NCBI GenBank assembly: GCA_029237695.1
Contig: CM055278.1
Coordinates: 68,439,188-68,503,187, forward strand
DNA length: 64,000 nucleotides
Direction of reading: 5' to 3'
From: Conchocele bisecta
Taxonomy: Eukaryota > Mollusca > Bivalvia > Lucinida > Thyasiridae
Within the stretch, counting starts at the first letter, position 1. Every line of letters begins with the position of its first letter. Position numbers and translations under genes: made by a program. Below are positions 63,951 to 64,000 of the stretch, in pieces. The notes under the pieces were generated by a model, which searched no databases, had not been told where the DNA came from, and saw only the letters and a program-made list of their open reading frames with translations.

Positions 63951-64000
63951 TTCATACTAATTTTGGGACTATTCCATTAATGACAAAATGCTGATTTTTT

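Noticed and set aside
1..64000. Prokaryotic operon, phage defence or biosynthetic cluster
   Set aside because: Splice signals, SINEs, LINEs and MITEs show a eukaryotic genome; no clustered bacterial-type genes exist here.

Overview
This is eukaryotic nuclear DNA, most likely from a bivalve mollusc. That assignment is an inference from repeat style: tRNA-type and 'gccgttaaacaccaataa'-type SINEs, palindromic MITEs, (CCGT)n tracts and LINE relics. It does not come from a diagnostic gene. The window is AT-rich and dominated by transposable elements nested in one another. Most long open frames are repeat-derived. Three pieces look like host coding sequence, all on the minus strand: (1) a long intronless frame at 10657-12573 related to NEPRO (nucleolus and neural progenitor protein); (2) two phase-matched exons at 31900-32015 and 30814-31153 resembling the C-terminal part of mitochondrial glutamyl-tRNA synthetase (EARS2); (3) an unrecognised candidate gene with one well-bounded exon at 22892-23047 and a possible first exon at 24050-24241.

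Layout. 1-775: degenerate ~180-bp tandem repeat. 1125-5265: a decayed DNA transposon (PIN/XPG-like nuclease plus Cys-rich tail, Academ-like by inference) lying between two inverted ~400-bp repeats. 5296-9060: a foldback-type element with 17-bp terminal inverted repeats, TA target duplication and two ~175-bp satellite arrays in opposite orientation, full of G/C homopolymers. 9195-10350: broken hAT-type transposase. 10657-12573: NEPRO-like gene. 12816-16887: a run of MITEs. 17329-21660: minus-strand LINE relic split by two younger insertions. 22870-24250: candidate exons. 25790-29320: a Helentron-like non-autonomous element inserted in a repeat whose empty copy lies nearby in inverted orientation. 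30278-32146: EARS2 exons packed between MITEs. 33200-40800: MITEs, SINEs and a second poly-C/G array. 40800-44400: mostly single-copy-looking DNA without recognised genes. 44410-46705: plus-strand LINE relic. 47080-60400: MITEs and SINEs, often nested. 60416-62724: ~92-copy 25-bp minisatellite. 62866-64000: MITE relics and a third Helentron-like terminus.

How it fits together. There is no operon or encoded pathway here. The interest lies in mobile-element biology: several families carry or have generated tandem arrays, and the nesting lets insertion boundaries be read directly. At least four unrelated palindromic families end in TTAA-CCCTT/TCTTT, as piggyBac-type MITEs do. The best new observation is the Helentron-like family: filled and empty sites give a T|T insertion without target duplication, and the 5' terminus and the 3' subterminal repeat change together between copies.
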